DNA of 64,000 nt from UBA7330 sp965243485 (GTDB lineage: Bacteria > Bacteroidota > Bacteroidia > Cytophagales > Cyclobacteriaceae), in the NCBI GenBank assembly GCA_965243485.1, contig CBDEVP010000001.1, forward strand, positions 682,001 to 746,000. Direction: 5' to 3'. Position 1 is the stretch's first letter. Each line of letters starts with the position of its first letter. The position numbers were made by a program, and so were the translations under genes. Below are positions 1-9,078 of this stretch, piece after piece. Below the pieces are notes generated by a model. The model had not been told where the DNA came from. It made no database searches and saw nothing but the letters and a program-made list of their open reading frames with translations.

Positions 1-1173
1 GCCAGGGAATTACTTGAATTGTATGCCATTGGCAAAGGCCTTGAAGGCTCTATTCCTCAACCGGAGTTTGAAGGCGATTACATTTATTTCACTGAAACAG
101 ATGTTCAGGAAGGAGCCAAAGTGTTTTCCGGATTTGTCAATGATAATTCATTTGGAAACATTGACCCTGATACCGGTCTGCCCAGAGGGGTCATTAGAGG
201 TACTACGACCGCTACCGCTCACGACAATTCAGTAAAGACCTTCAGCGAGAGATTAGGCAGTGCCACAGTCACCCCTGATCCGACCTTATTGCTGGGGGAT
301 GAACCTACAGAGGAAAGTTCACTAGATGAGATCAGTCAGCTTATTGACATACTTTACGGTCAACAGGAAACATTGCTATATACCTGTAGAAAGCTTTATC
401 GCTTTTTCGTTTATCATGAAGTGACTCCTGCCATTCAGTCGACCATCATTCAGGACATGGCGGATGTATTTACGGCGAATAATTTTAAGATACAACCCGT
501 TCTCGAAGCTTTATTTACCAGCAGAGAATTTTACGAGGGAATGCCGGGTTATGTGGATGACAGTTTCGGAGGGCTTATAAAATCCCCGCTTGATCTGGTG
601 GTTGGTTTTCAGAGAAGTATGGGACAAACCGTGCCTGATCCGTTAATTGACCTTGAAGGATTTTACAATACTACAGGGAGTATGCTTGGCTCCATAGATA
701 GCCAGGGTATGGATTATTATGAACCCTTCGAGGTGGCGGGATATGCCGCTTATCATCAGTATCCGATCTTCAACAGAAACTGGATCACCACCAACTACCT
801 CACCAGAAGATATGATTTTATCAGGGGACTGATCAGCAGTGGCATAAACCCTGAACCTGACCAGGTCGATATTCTGCAATTTGTGGTTGAGAATTTTTCG
901 GCGGTGGGCGGAGATGCAAGATCACTTGTGGTCGAGTTGACCAAATACTTTTTACCAGTTTCCGGGATCATTGCCTTCGATGATCCTGACAGTGAGATCA
1001 CAACAGAAAGATTGAATTATTTTCTAGAGGCCCTTTATGATGATGGAGATCCCGATCCTGATGCTGCCTGGACGATCCGATGGAATGGGGGTAGCCCCTT
1101 TCCTGATGCCGGAGGGCAGTTACTGAATTTATTTAATGCGATGCTGCAATCGCCGGAGTACCAACTGATGTGA
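1..1173 (+). CDS. DUF1800 family protein, C-terminal part (5' end outside window)
   Basis: The reading frame is open from base 1, so the gene begins upstream of the window; 390 residues are visible. The first visible residues (ARELLELYAIGKG) match the conserved helix of DUF1800 proteins, which usually reads NFARELLELFTLG. The rest is helical with aromatic-rich motifs and ends SPEYQLM, a common DUF1800 ending. DUF1800 proteins have no proven biochemical function; they are large secreted proteins nearly always encoded beside a DUF1501 protein, as here, where the next gene begins 5 bases after the stop (or overlaps it if its GTG start is used). I infer that the two act together at or outside the cell envelope. 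The family assignment is firm, the role unknown. Confidence 0.85.
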   Translation, partial: ARELLELYAIGKGLEGSIPQPEFEGDYIYFTETDVQEGAKVFSGFVNDNSFGNIDPDTGLPRGVIRGTTTATAHDNSVKTFSERLGSATVTPDPTLLLGDEPTEESSLDEISQLIDILYGQQETLLYTCRKLYRFFVYHEVTPAIQSTIIQDMADVFTANNFKIQPVLEALFTSREFYEGMPGYVDDSFGGLIKSPLDLVVGFQRSMGQTVPDPLIDLEGFYNTTGSMLGSIDSQGMDYYEPFEVAGYAAYHQYPIFNRNWITTNYLTRRYDFIRGLISSGINPEPDQVDILQFVVENFSAVGGDARSLVVELTKYFLPVSGIIAFDDPDSEITTERLNYFLEALYDDGDPDPDAAWTIRWNGGSPFPDAGGQLLNLFNAMLQSPEYQLM

Positions 1174-1178
1174 GAAAG

Positions 1179-2876
1179 ATGGACAGAAGAAAATTTATTA
1201 AGAAGCTTGGTTTCGCTGCAGGTGCTCCCATTGCCTTTCATGGGGTTCCACTGAAAGTGCTGGCCGGATATAAAAACATGCAAAGACTTGCCGCGGCGAG
1301 TGACAATGACAAGGTGCTGATCATTTTACAAATGCATGGTGGCAATGACGGATTAAACACTTTCATTCCATTAGATAATTACGAGCAGTATTACAGCAGG
1401 CGCGCCAACGTAGCCATTCCTTACAAGGTAGGCAACAGAACCCTGATCCCCCTTGACAGTACCGTGCCGGTAGCTGATCAGGTGGGTCTGCATCCTGATA
1501 TGCAGGACTTCAAATACATGTATGATATCGGAAGGGCAGCAGTTTTCCAGGGCGTTTCTTACGAAAAGAACAACGGGTCTCACTTCCGTGGCCGTGACAT
1601 CTGGTTTATGGGTGGTGGCGCCGACGATTACTATGCCAGCGGGTGGATCGGAAGATACTTGTCCAACATTTATTTACCTGAGACTTACCCCGATGACTTC
1701 CCTAATCCGGATATGCCTGATCCCCTAGCCCTGGAGATGGGAAATGACGTGTCCTTGCTGTTTCACCAGGAGGGAAATATTCCCACTTCACTGTCTCTGG
1801 GAAGCAGCCCGGGAGGTCTTGCCAATCTGATTGATCAGCTGGAAGGCTTTACCGATGAAGGTGTGGATCCCAGAGGCCTGCCACCTGGTTTTCTTGACGG
1901 TTCGCCTTATGGCAAAGAAATGGACTGGATCCTGGGCCTGGAAGATAAGTCCGAGACTTATATCAAACGGCTTGTGGAAATATATGATGCCGCGGCTGCA
2001 ACAGGTGTCACCTATCCTGAAAACTATCCTTTTCTCCCCGCCGGAAGAAGAAACCCACTGACTTCACAGCTTCAGCTCGTTGCGAGGCTGCTGGCCGGTG
2101 GTTTGAAAACAAAAGTCTTTTTGCTTAAGATCGGAGGATTCGATACCCATGCGCAGCAGGTCGTTCAGGGTGAAACCACCATGGGAGGACATGCTGCCTT
2201 GCTGTACTACATCTCCTCAGCCATGCGGGCTTTCAATGAAGACCTTAACAAGCGGGGCTTATCGGACAAGGTACTGACCATGACCATGTCTGAGTTTGGA
2301 AGAAGAATTGCATCAAACGGAAGTTATGGTACGGACCATGGTACAGGAGGACCCATCATGATGTGGGGCGCTGCCCTGCGTGGTGGGATCTATGGGACCA
2401 ATCCGGACCTTTCACGTAACAATGTCTCCATGCAGTTTGACTACCGGCAGATCTACGCCAATGTGCTTTATGAATGGATGGGAGTAGATCAATCGACGCT
2501 TACAAATGACATCTTTTACGGAGACTATGTCACCGGACCCGATCTGATCAATGGCGGATCCTACGCACCGATGGACCTCATCAGTGATGTGATCACAGGG
2601 CAGAACCGGATCCGGAAAGACTTTTATCACATTGAAAGACTGTACCCTAATCCTGCACACAACTACACGCAGATTGATTTTTTTATCAACGATGTGCAGG
2701 ACCTCAGATTTGAATTGATTGACATCAAAGGATCAGTATTGAGTACCTTTAGAAGAAAATTAACTCCAGGAAAACACACGGTTTCCATGGTCCTGGACTC
2801 CTTTAAGCCAGGAATGTATTTTGTCAGACTCTCATCAGAAAAACTGAATGAAACCAGGAAACTCATCATACAATAA
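1179..2876 (+). CDS. DUF1501 protein with N-terminal export signal and T9SS sorting domain
   Basis: This 565-residue protein begins MDRRKFIKKLGFAAGAP, a twin-arginine-like signal followed by a hydrophobic stretch. DUF1501 motifs are clear: MHGGNDGLNTFIPL near residue 50 and MSEFGRRIASNGSYGTDHG near residue 375, which resemble the metal-binding sites of the alkaline phosphatase/sulfatase superfamily. The last ~85 residues (from RLYPNPAHNYTQIDF) form a type A T9SS C-terminal sorting domain ending in KLIIQ, so the protein is probably exported and then carried across the outer membrane by the T9SS. A GTG at 1170 in the same frame, overlapping the DUF1800 stop, is an alternative start; I prefer ATG 1179 because it gives the compact signal. 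The substrate is unknown. The Tat-like signal plus T9SS domain is an unusual pairing, though the SRR-type motif is degenerate. Confidence 0.88.
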   Translation: MDRRKFIKKLGFAAGAPIAFHGVPLKVLAGYKNMQRLAAASDNDKVLIILQMHGGNDGLNTFIPLDNYEQYYSRRANVAIPYKVGNRTLIPLDSTVPVADQVGLHPDMQDFKYMYDIGRAAVFQGVSYEKNNGSHFRGRDIWFMGGGADDYYASGWIGRYLSNIYLPETYPDDFPNPDMPDPLALEMGNDVSLLFHQEGNIPTSLSLGSSPGGLANLIDQLEGFTDEGVDPRGLPPGFLDGSPYGKEMDWILGLEDKSETYIKRLVEIYDAAAATGVTYPENYPFLPAGRRNPLTSQLQLVARLLAGGLKTKVFLLKIGGFDTHAQQVVQGETTMGGHAALLYYISSAMRAFNEDLNKRGLSDKVLTMTMSEFGRRIASNGSYGTDHGTGGPIMMWGAALRGGIYGTNPDLSRNNVSMQFDYRQIYANVLYEWMGVDQSTLTNDIFYGDYVTGPDLINGGSYAPMDLISDVITGQNRIRKDFYHIERLYPNPAHNYTQIDFFINDVQDLRFELIDIKGSVLSTFRRKLTPGKHTVSMVLDSFKPGMYFVRLSSEKLNETRKLIIQ

Positions 2877-3723
2877 AGCATTAATTCTACTCCTGTCCCT
2901 AATAACCTCATTTACTGTATGGGGACAAAGGCAAAGAGCACCAGGTATCGGGGGCTATGCCGAGGAATTTCTCAAGACCCAATGGTGGTTGGGAATAAAG
3001 GTCGGAGTGAACTTTACAGACCCTAACATGGTGAATGCCTATTCGTCCATCAGCACCATCGGTCTGCCTGAGCAGGATCTTGATAAAGAGTATGAAACTT
3101 TTAGCCTCCCGGGGGCACAGGCCGGTCTGGACATCACTTTCTATCACAGGGGTTTTGCCATAGGCATTCAACCTACCTACAAACGGATCAGATACAAATA
3201 TCTGAACAACAGGTCCTGGCAGGGACCCGGACTGGTGAATGCTTTTGATATGGATTATGTCATCGAACAGCGAATTGATGCGGTAGATGTCCCGCTTTCG
3301 ATCAAATATGAAATTATTCAGTCCGGCAAAACAAGACCATTTGTGATGGCGGGAGGTTATTACGCCTTTATCACCCATGCCGAGAAAAAGGTTGATGTGA
3401 CTTACACTGACTATGCTGCGGGGGAACCGGTACCGACCTCGGGAGGCACTCAGATACTGGGTACCACGCAACAATTCCAGAATTATGCGGGCGTCCTGGG
3501 AGGGATCGGGGTCAGCCTCGATTACCTGAACATCAGGACGGTATTCGAAGCAGTTTATCTCCGGGGTTTAACCGACATCACCAACAGTGGCAATCGATTC
3601 ACCCAAACGGAACTCACCTCTATCGGAGATGTGAACGATGAACTCAGGATGGATAATATAAACATTTCACTCAGCTTCGTCTTCCCTTTAAGATTTATTG
3701 ACAAACAATTCCAGGCTTACTGA
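2848..3723 (+). CDS. outer-membrane beta-barrel protein
   Basis: The 291-residue protein has a basic start, a hydrophobic core (ALILLLSLITSFTVWG) and a signal-peptidase-like site before QRQRAPG. The mature part alternates polar and hydrophobic residues in strands rich in G, Y and F, such as GLDITFYHRGFAIGIQPTYKR, and ends in an aromatic residue after FVFPLRFIDKQFQAY. These are marks of an 8-10 stranded outer-membrane barrel of the OmpW/PorT-like type common in Bacteroidota. The start overlaps the DUF1501 gene by 29 bases and no later start preserves the signal peptide, so the two are probably translated together. It may anchor or receive the secreted DUF1501/DUF1800 proteins; this is inference from position only. 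Confidence 0.75.
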   Translation: MKPGNSSYNKALILLLSLITSFTVWGQRQRAPGIGGYAEEFLKTQWWLGIKVGVNFTDPNMVNAYSSISTIGLPEQDLDKEYETFSLPGAQAGLDITFYHRGFAIGIQPTYKRIRYKYLNNRSWQGPGLVNAFDMDYVIEQRIDAVDVPLSIKYEIIQSGKTRPFVMAGGYYAFITHAEKKVDVTYTDYAAGEPVPTSGGTQILGTTQQFQNYAGVLGGIGVSLDYLNIRTVFEAVYLRGLTDITNSGNRFTQTELTSIGDVNDELRMDNINISLSFVFPLRFIDKQFQAY

Positions 3724-3730
3724 TCCGATC

Positions 3731-4930
3731 ATGAGACAGTTTTTGTTACTATTTGTGCTTTTACCGCTACTCTTTGCCTGTCAGGATGAGGACCCGATCC
3801 CAACGACCGGCTTTTTCAAGATCTATGATGATGTGCGCTACGTGGTGGACTTTCATCCCATTGATGTGGTAAAGACCGCAACAGGCTATATCATTCTTTC
3901 AGCCACGGAAATCGACCGGACAGATTTTTCAGGCATCCAACTCATCAAAGTAGATGAGGAGGGTGAATTTGAGGCGGAACACACGTTCGATCCCGCTCCG
4001 GTATTACCTACTGGTGAGATCATGGCCGTAAATGGCCGCTACTATTTCTTTGGGATGGATCCACAGACCGTCCAGGTACAGCTCATTTCTGTGAACGACA
4101 GTCTTGGGGATGAACAAATTACAGATGTGCCCCTCACCTATCCTTTGGCTGCTTCGCTGTCCGGCTCAGGCAATCAATTTCTTGTTTTGAGTTACGATCC
4201 TTTCAATGCGGAGAGCCAGATCTCTTATGTAGGAACCGATGGGGGGATCAACTCTACCAGTGCCTATTCAATCGGGGCCGGTGAAGATGTGGAAGCCACT
4301 ATCCTTGATCATTACCTGAACCCCGGTGATCAACCCCTGCCGTTTTTTGTGGGTGAGACGCCTGGAGGATCAGTCTTCTTCAATGGGTTTTATAACTACA
4401 GCATGTCACTTGTCTTCAGCGATTTTGGAGGAAATCCTACCGGGGTTTTGCAAGGACAGGCAGCCCATGGCGGATTACGAAATGCGCTGCCGATCTCCGG
4501 AAATGTCTTTGCAGTGGGAGGTTTTCAATTCAACGATAACTTCGTCGGCGCCGACGCCACGATCTCAAGCACAGCGATCGCATCAAGTGTTGACCTTTAC
4601 ACCCTTTACGGTAACGTAACAGAATTCAGATCCTACACCCCCATGGACATCGTGAATTATGAAATTAATGGTACCAGTTATACCATTTTTGCTGCTGAGA
4701 CAGAAAACAGACAAATTGGCCTTTATATCTTCGATCAAACCACCGGAGAACTGGCCGGTAAGCACAATATCGGGTATTTAAATCCTTACACCCTGGCCTC
4801 TTTAAGGCCGGAGATGGATGAAGAGAACCATCTTTTGCTACTTGGCACGACATACGTGGCCAACAGATTCCAGCGGATCTATCTCAACCGGATCCCGGAA
4901 GAAGAAGTGAGCAGCTGGATCTCCCGGTAA
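3731..4930 (+). CDS. surface or periplasmic lipoprotein, probably repeat/propeller fold
   Basis: The chosen ATG gives MRQFLLLFVLLPLLFACQDED, a lipoprotein signal with Cys17 as the lipidation site and acidic residues after it. The 399-residue product is rich in beta strands, Gly and Asp, with no catalytic motif I recognise; segments such as VVKTATGYIILSATE and SLSGSGNQFLVLSYD recur with a spacing that suggests beta-propeller blades. It lies 7 bases after the beta-barrel gene, the last gene of the operon begun by DUF1800. A longer frame starting at 3698 would destroy the lipobox and is unlikely. I infer an envelope accessory to the DUF1501/DUF1800 pair. Confidence 0.7.
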   Translation: MRQFLLLFVLLPLLFACQDEDPIPTTGFFKIYDDVRYVVDFHPIDVVKTATGYIILSATEIDRTDFSGIQLIKVDEEGEFEAEHTFDPAPVLPTGEIMAVNGRYYFFGMDPQTVQVQLISVNDSLGDEQITDVPLTYPLAASLSGSGNQFLVLSYDPFNAESQISYVGTDGGINSTSAYSIGAGEDVEATILDHYLNPGDQPLPFFVGETPGGSVFFNGFYNYSMSLVFSDFGGNPTGVLQGQAAHGGLRNALPISGNVFAVGGFQFNDNFVGADATISSTAIASSVDLYTLYGNVTEFRSYTPMDIVNYEINGTSYTIFAAETENRQIGLYIFDQTTGELAGKHNIGYLNPYTLASLRPEMDEENHLLLLGTTYVANRFQRIYLNRIPEEEVSSWISR

Positions 4931-4941
4931 TAGCTTTCAAA

Positions 4942-4949
4942 TATCTTTG
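4942..4949 (+). promoter_or_regulatory. candidate -7 box (TAnnTTTG) of the ABC exporter gene
   Basis: TATCTTTG is an exact match to the Bacteroidota -7 consensus TAnnTTTG and lies 24 bases before the ATG at 4974, inside the 43-base gap after the lipoprotein gene. No clear -33 TTTG is present at standard spacing, so this rests on the -7 match and position. Confidence 0.4.
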
Positions 4950-4973
4950 AGCCTCATTCGTCAGTAATTTCAT

Positions 4974-6710
4974 ATGAGTAAACAACGCGTGAGTATTGGC
5001 CATGTATTCAAGACGATCGTATGGCCAAGGAGGAAGATCATCGGCATTGGTCTGGTTCTGATCATTATCAGCCGGCTGGCAAGTCTGATCCTGCCAGGAG
5101 CCAGTAAATTTCTTGTGGATGATGTGATCGCCAACAGTGACCTGGAGATGCTTAAGATCCTGATCATCGTGGTGATCAGTGCCATCATTGTTCAGTCGGT
5201 CACCTCCTTCGCACTCACTCAGATCCTCAGCGTGGAGGCCCAGCACCTGATCGCCAAGCTCAGGGTGAAAGTACAAAAGCATATCATTTATCTTCCGGTC
5301 AGGTTTTTTGATAACAGCAAATCAGGTGAACTGGTATCACGCATCATGACCGACGTGGAAGGTGTGCGAAACCTGGTCGGCACGGGCCTGGTACAGCTTT
5401 TCGGAGGGGTGCTGACAGCCATCATTTCCCTGGTTCTTCTCATCAATATCAGTCCCTGGATGACCCTTTATGTTCTGGTGCCCGTCTCGATCTTCGGGGT
5501 GATCTCACTCAAAGCCTTCGGGTATATCAGACCGATATTCCGTGAACGTGGAAAGATCAACGCCGAAGTGACCGGAAGATTGACGGAAACACTTGGCGGC
5601 ATCCGCGTGATCAAAGGATTCAATGCAGAGAAGCAGGAGGTAAAAACCTTTGAAGATGGAGTGGAGAAATTGTTTCGAAACATTAAGAAGAGCCTCACCT
5701 CTACCAGCCTGGTCACCAGCTCAGCTACTTTCCTGCTAGGGCTGGCAAGCATCGGGATCATGGGGATCGGAGGATATATGATCATTCAGGAACAGCTGAC
5801 ACTTGGAGACTTCCTGGCGTTCACCCTTTATCTTGGATTTATGATCGCCCCGATCGTGCAGATGAGCAACATTGGCAGCCAGCTGACCGAAGCTTTTGCC
5901 GGTCTGGACCGGACAGAGGAGATCATGAACATGAATCCGGAGGATGACGGGACTGTAAGGAACATTCAGATCAAAAACATCGATGGACATGTAAAATTTG
6001 ATAACGTGTCCTTTGCCTATGAAGAGGGAAAAGAAGTCATTCAAAATATCAGTTTCGAAGCAAAACCGGGTTCGGTGACTGCTTTAGTAGGTTCTTCCGG
6101 CTCAGGCAAGACCACCATTGCCGGATTAGTTGCTTCATTTCTGACGCCTGACAGCGGAACGATCTCCATCGATGGACAGGACCTTTCCAAAATCTCCCTT
6201 GAAAGCTACAGGGCCAAACTTGGCGTGGTACTCCAGGATGACTTCCTGTTTGAAGGGTCGATCAGGGAAAATATTCTTTTTCCCAAACCGGACGCAACAG
6301 AAGCCGAGCTCCTGGATGCAGCCAAAGCCGCACATGTCACCGAATTCACTGAAAGGTTTGAAGAGGGGTTAGATACTTTGATTGGTGAACGGGGGGTAAA
6401 ACTTTCCGGCGGACAGAAACAAAGGATCGCGATCGCCCGGGCCATCCTGGCCAACCCAAGGATATTGATCCTTGATGAAGCAACCTCCAACCTGGATACC
6501 GAAAGTGAAAGCTTCATACAGGAAAGTCTGAACCGGCTGATGAAAGGCAGAACTTCTTTTGTGATCGCTCACCGGCTAAGCACCATCCGGAAAGCCGATC
6601 AGATCCTGGTGATCGAAAAAGGAAATATTGCGGAAAGAGGATCCCATGAGGAACTGCTGGAGAAAAAAGGCAGGTATTTCGATCTGTATACTTATCAGGC
6701 GAGGATATAA
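4974..6710 (+). CDS. ABC exporter, fused permease and ATPase (MsbA/LmrA type)
   Basis: A 578-residue half-transporter: an N-terminal type I exporter membrane domain with about six helices (residues ~20-310) and a C-terminal nucleotide-binding domain. The latter shows Walker A VGSSGSGKTT, signature LSGGQKQRIAIARA, Walker B ILILDEATSNLD and the H-loop IAHRLST. Such proteins work as homodimers and export lipids, drugs or peptides; sequence alone does not give the substrate. MsbA-like lipid-A flippase activity is possible, but the family is broad and Bacteroidota have several paralogues. The gene stands alone with its own likely promoter, and its stop is one base from the stop of the convergent next gene. 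Confidence 0.9.
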   Translation: MSKQRVSIGHVFKTIVWPRRKIIGIGLVLIIISRLASLILPGASKFLVDDVIANSDLEMLKILIIVVISAIIVQSVTSFALTQILSVEAQHLIAKLRVKVQKHIIYLPVRFFDNSKSGELVSRIMTDVEGVRNLVGTGLVQLFGGVLTAIISLVLLINISPWMTLYVLVPVSIFGVISLKAFGYIRPIFRERGKINAEVTGRLTETLGGIRVIKGFNAEKQEVKTFEDGVEKLFRNIKKSLTSTSLVTSSATFLLGLASIGIMGIGGYMIIQEQLTLGDFLAFTLYLGFMIAPIVQMSNIGSQLTEAFAGLDRTEEIMNMNPEDDGTVRNIQIKNIDGHVKFDNVSFAYEEGKEVIQNISFEAKPGSVTALVGSSGSGKTTIAGLVASFLTPDSGTISIDGQDLSKISLESYRAKLGVVLQDDFLFEGSIRENILFPKPDATEAELLDAAKAAHVTEFTERFEEGLDTLIGERGVKLSGGQKQRIAIARAILANPRILILDEATSNLDTESESFIQESLNRLMKGRTSFVIAHRLSTIRKADQILVIEKGNIAERGSHEELLEKKGRYFDLYTYQARI

Positions 6711-6711
6711 A

Positions 6712-7197
6712 TTATTTTAACTTTCCAATAAGAAAAGCTAATCCTTCTTTGGATACAGCTAGGTCCTGTTCTCCGGTGGCTCCTGAAAAAGCCGCAAGCA
6801 CATATCCTCCCTCTACCTTTTCAATGGCTCCACCCGGATAGCCAAACTCACCCTTTAGAGGTTCTCTGATACCACTCCCACTGTTTTGGAAAGTATCCGC
6901 CATTTCAGCGGCTTTACTGTGAGCTATGGCTATAAGATTTGAGTTCCCCTTGGTCAAACTGGCGCCAACCACACGCATCTTTGAGGTCCAGGATTTCGTA
7001 ACGTCACCAGGGATATATGCTACATTCGCCACTCCTATTATGGATTGCTTTTCTGCACCGCCCTCGATCACATCCAATGCTTCTTCAGCATATTTCAAAA
7101 ATATGGTTTCTCCTTTATTTTTCTTTCCCTGTGCCTGAGCAGAAATTAATCCACCAAAAAACAGGATAAATAATGGAAGGTAAATGTATTTCTTCAT
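6712..7197 (-). CDS. secreted GlcG/HbpS-like (DUF336) protein
   Basis: The 161-residue product starts MKKYIYLPLFILFFGGLISAQAQG, a standard signal peptide, followed by a single DUF336-like domain (EALDVIEGGAEKQSIIGVANVAY ... GEQDLAVSKEGLAFL). The closing GEQD-AV--GL motif is typical of GlcG/HbpS proteins, some of which bind haem; I cannot identify a haem ligand here. A longer frame reaches 7263, but only the start at 7197 begins with a signal peptide. It is exported to the periplasm or beyond. No functional partner is seen nearby. Confidence 0.7.
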   Translation of the reverse strand: MKKYIYLPLFILFFGGLISAQAQGKKNKGETIFLKYAEEALDVIEGGAEKQSIIGVANVAYIPGDVTKSWTSKMRVVGASLTKGNSNLIAIAHSKAAEMADTFQNSGSGIREPLKGEFGYPGGAIEKVEGGYVLAAFSGATGEQDLAVSKEGLAFLIGKLK

Positions 7198-7335
7198 GTG
7201 TATATAGTTGATTTTCAGTGGCAACAGGAATAGCCCGTCTGAGGCAGGGCTCATTTCATGCATTTAAATTACAAGATAATTTCATCAAGCACTAAATCAT
7301 AGAGATGATTAATATGTACCAATTATCAACAAAGT

Positions 7336-7662
7336 TTATTTCGGAGGCAGTGTCATCACATACTGATAGCCTTTGATCAGGTATTCTGCGATCACCTGGG
7401 GTTGAGTCAAAAGATCTTCAGTAATGAGTACATATTCTTTCATCACAGCACCGTATGATCTGAATTCAGCGGAATCATATTTTACAATAAAATCTTCACC
7501 AGCTTCTTTGGCCAGCCTGATACCCAGCTGACCTTCCTTGTTTAATTGCGAGAACATATGCCCATTGGCTGAAGTGTAAGGCATGGTCTTGCCTTTCAAC
7601 TCAACCTCAGGGAGTGATGCAATGACCTCACGGTAGATCTCTAGTACTTTTTCACGTTCCAT
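7336..7662 (-). CDS. TfoX N-terminal-domain-like protein
   Basis: A 108-residue cytosolic protein. The pattern ANGHMFSQLNKEGQLGIRLAKE followed by a second block ending SYGAVMKEYVLI resembles the N-terminal domain of TfoX/Sxy competence regulators (GGHMFAGL...R...MKEYV). Many stand-alone single-domain members exist without a known function, so a role in competence should not be assumed. Its ATG overlaps the stop of the upstream gene as TGATG, which implies coupled translation with the PH-like membrane protein. Confidence 0.6.
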   Translation of the reverse strand: MEREKVLEIYREVIASLPEVELKGKTMPYTSANGHMFSQLNKEGQLGIRLAKEAGEDFIVKYDSAEFRSYGAVMKEYVLITEDLLTQPQVIAEYLIKGYQYVMTLPPK

Positions 7663-8132
7663 CAGTCTGATCCATTTATGTTTTCTATTGCAGTTTTCAA
7701 TGCCTCCGGTTCAGGGGATCCGATCATTACAAACCTTTCCTTGCGATCCTTCAGGTAGCGAACAGCAACTGCTCCTGATCCCTGTATGTTATACAGCATT
7801 CCTTTTGGAGTGATCCTTATTCCCCACCCATAATACCAGGGGGTTTTGATGGCATTTACTTCAATCACCTGATCCATATTAAATCTCAACCTGATCAGCC
7901 CAATCCCATAAACAACTTTTAAGACTGTCCCATCAATCACTACAGTTAACTGATAGAACAAGAGGATTATAAAGATGAAGGTGACAGTTAATATGACAAA
8001 AGGAGTAAGTGACAGCGGTCGGTCTCCCCACTGAAAATGATAAAGCACATAATTAAGGATTAGCACCGGAATAAAGATCCAGATGATCAACCAGCCGGTT
8101 TGCGCTTTGCGATATCTTGTTGCTTGCCTCAT
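7662..8132 (-). CDS. membrane protein with PH-like domain
   Basis: The 156-residue protein has two membrane helices (about residues 12-32 and 42-64) and then a compact beta-rich domain (TVVIDGTVLKVVYGIGLIRLRFNMDQVIEVN ... RFVMIGSPEPEALKTAI) in the style of bacterial PH-like domains of the YdbT/YdbS group. It probably sits in the inner membrane with the PH-like part in the cytosol. Function unknown. It is the upstream member of a coupled pair with the TfoX-N-like gene. Confidence 0.6.
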   Translation of the reverse strand: MRQATRYRKAQTGWLIIWIFIPVLILNYVLYHFQWGDRPLSLTPFVILTVTFIFIILLFYQLTVVIDGTVLKVVYGIGLIRLRFNMDQVIEVNAIKTPWYYGWGIRITPKGMLYNIQGSGAVAVRYLKDRKERFVMIGSPEPEALKTAIENINGSD

Positions 8133-8151
8133 CAGGCAACAAATATAACCT

Positions 8152-8931
8152 TCATCCTTTAAGTACCACCTGTCTGATCATAGGGAGCCCCATAAGCGCC
8201 TGGACAAGAATACCCAGGGCCAGAGCAAAGTAGAGGGCCCCAAAAATCAGGATCCAACGGGGTTGAGAAAAGAGGAAATAACCCGCCAGAGGCAGCACCT
8301 GCAAAGCATGCATGCCGATGAAATGTGCAATTCTCAGATCGCCGTGTGTCACGCTCCAGTTAACAAATCTGAGCCCAGGCCCTCCGTCAGGAGCACCCAC
8401 GGTATGCGCCATACGTGCACCCATCAGTGCTCCCTCAAATGCAAAGATCACAAACAGGATGATGCCCAACCTGATCCCCCACAGGTAAGCGGGTGACAGA
8501 TTGGGAAAGGAGTTGGTAAAAAATAATAATCCAATATAAGCGGTGAACAAAGTCATCACACTGATCGCCGTCCCCATAACGGAAAACATGGCCCCATGAA
8601 AAGCGGATGAAACATTGAAATGTGAGAGCTGGCCGAGGTAGGCCTGGTAGCTTATGTAGATCAATTCAAACGCCATCACTGCGATGACCACCCAGGTATA
8701 CCAGGTGATCACAGTCGTTTGTGGCAGGTAAGCCATAAACCACGCCATGGACCAGACGAAAATGACTGATGAAAGAAAAAATTTCAGTGGTTTGATCCAG
8801 GCATTGATCCCAAGTACCTCCGTGTCGGTGGCTAAGATCATCACTCCGGCAAATACTGCCCCTCCGAAACAGATCCATCCAAAAAAGTAAAGAGGTGCGT
8901 TGCGTTCCAGCAGTTGGTTAATGAATTCCAT
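8152..8931 (-). CDS. seven-helix integral membrane protein of unknown function
   Basis: The 259-residue protein is almost wholly hydrophobic with about seven membrane segments. Conserved-looking polar positions include NAWIKPLKFFLS near the second helix and a loop with HTVGAPDGGPGLRFVNWS and HGDLRIAHFIGMHALQ, whose histidines inside a membrane helix could bind a cofactor or metal. I do not recognise a characterised family. A GTG at 8949 could add six residues; the ATG at 8931 is preferred. The stop is 19 bases before the PH-like gene, so the three minus-strand genes may be one operon. Confidence 0.65.
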   Translation of the reverse strand: MEFINQLLERNAPLYFFGWICFGGAVFAGVMILATDTEVLGINAWIKPLKFFLSSVIFVWSMAWFMAYLPQTTVITWYTWVVIAVMAFELIYISYQAYLGQLSHFNVSSAFHGAMFSVMGTAISVMTLFTAYIGLLFFTNSFPNLSPAYLWGIRLGIILFVIFAFEGALMGARMAHTVGAPDGGPGLRFVNWSVTHGDLRIAHFIGMHALQVLPLAGYFLFSQPRWILIFGALYFALALGILVQALMGLPMIRQVVLKG

Positions 8932-9078
8932 GTGTTTAACTTTTGTCACAAACTTATGCGGGAACCGGGTTGCACCCTCATCAATAGACTCTCAAGCCGG
9001 AAATTATCGATGTGAAGTTGGGAAAATAGAAATCAGACTTACTTTTACCTTCCATTCATCCTTTTGATTTTGCGACCA

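Noticed and set aside
2908..3474. Open frame of 188 codons on the minus strand
   Set aside because: Antisense to the beta-barrel gene, which has signal peptide and fold support.
4931..4973. Possible intrinsic terminator after the lipoprotein gene
   Set aside because: No stem with a T-run found in the gap; only a promoter box is seen.
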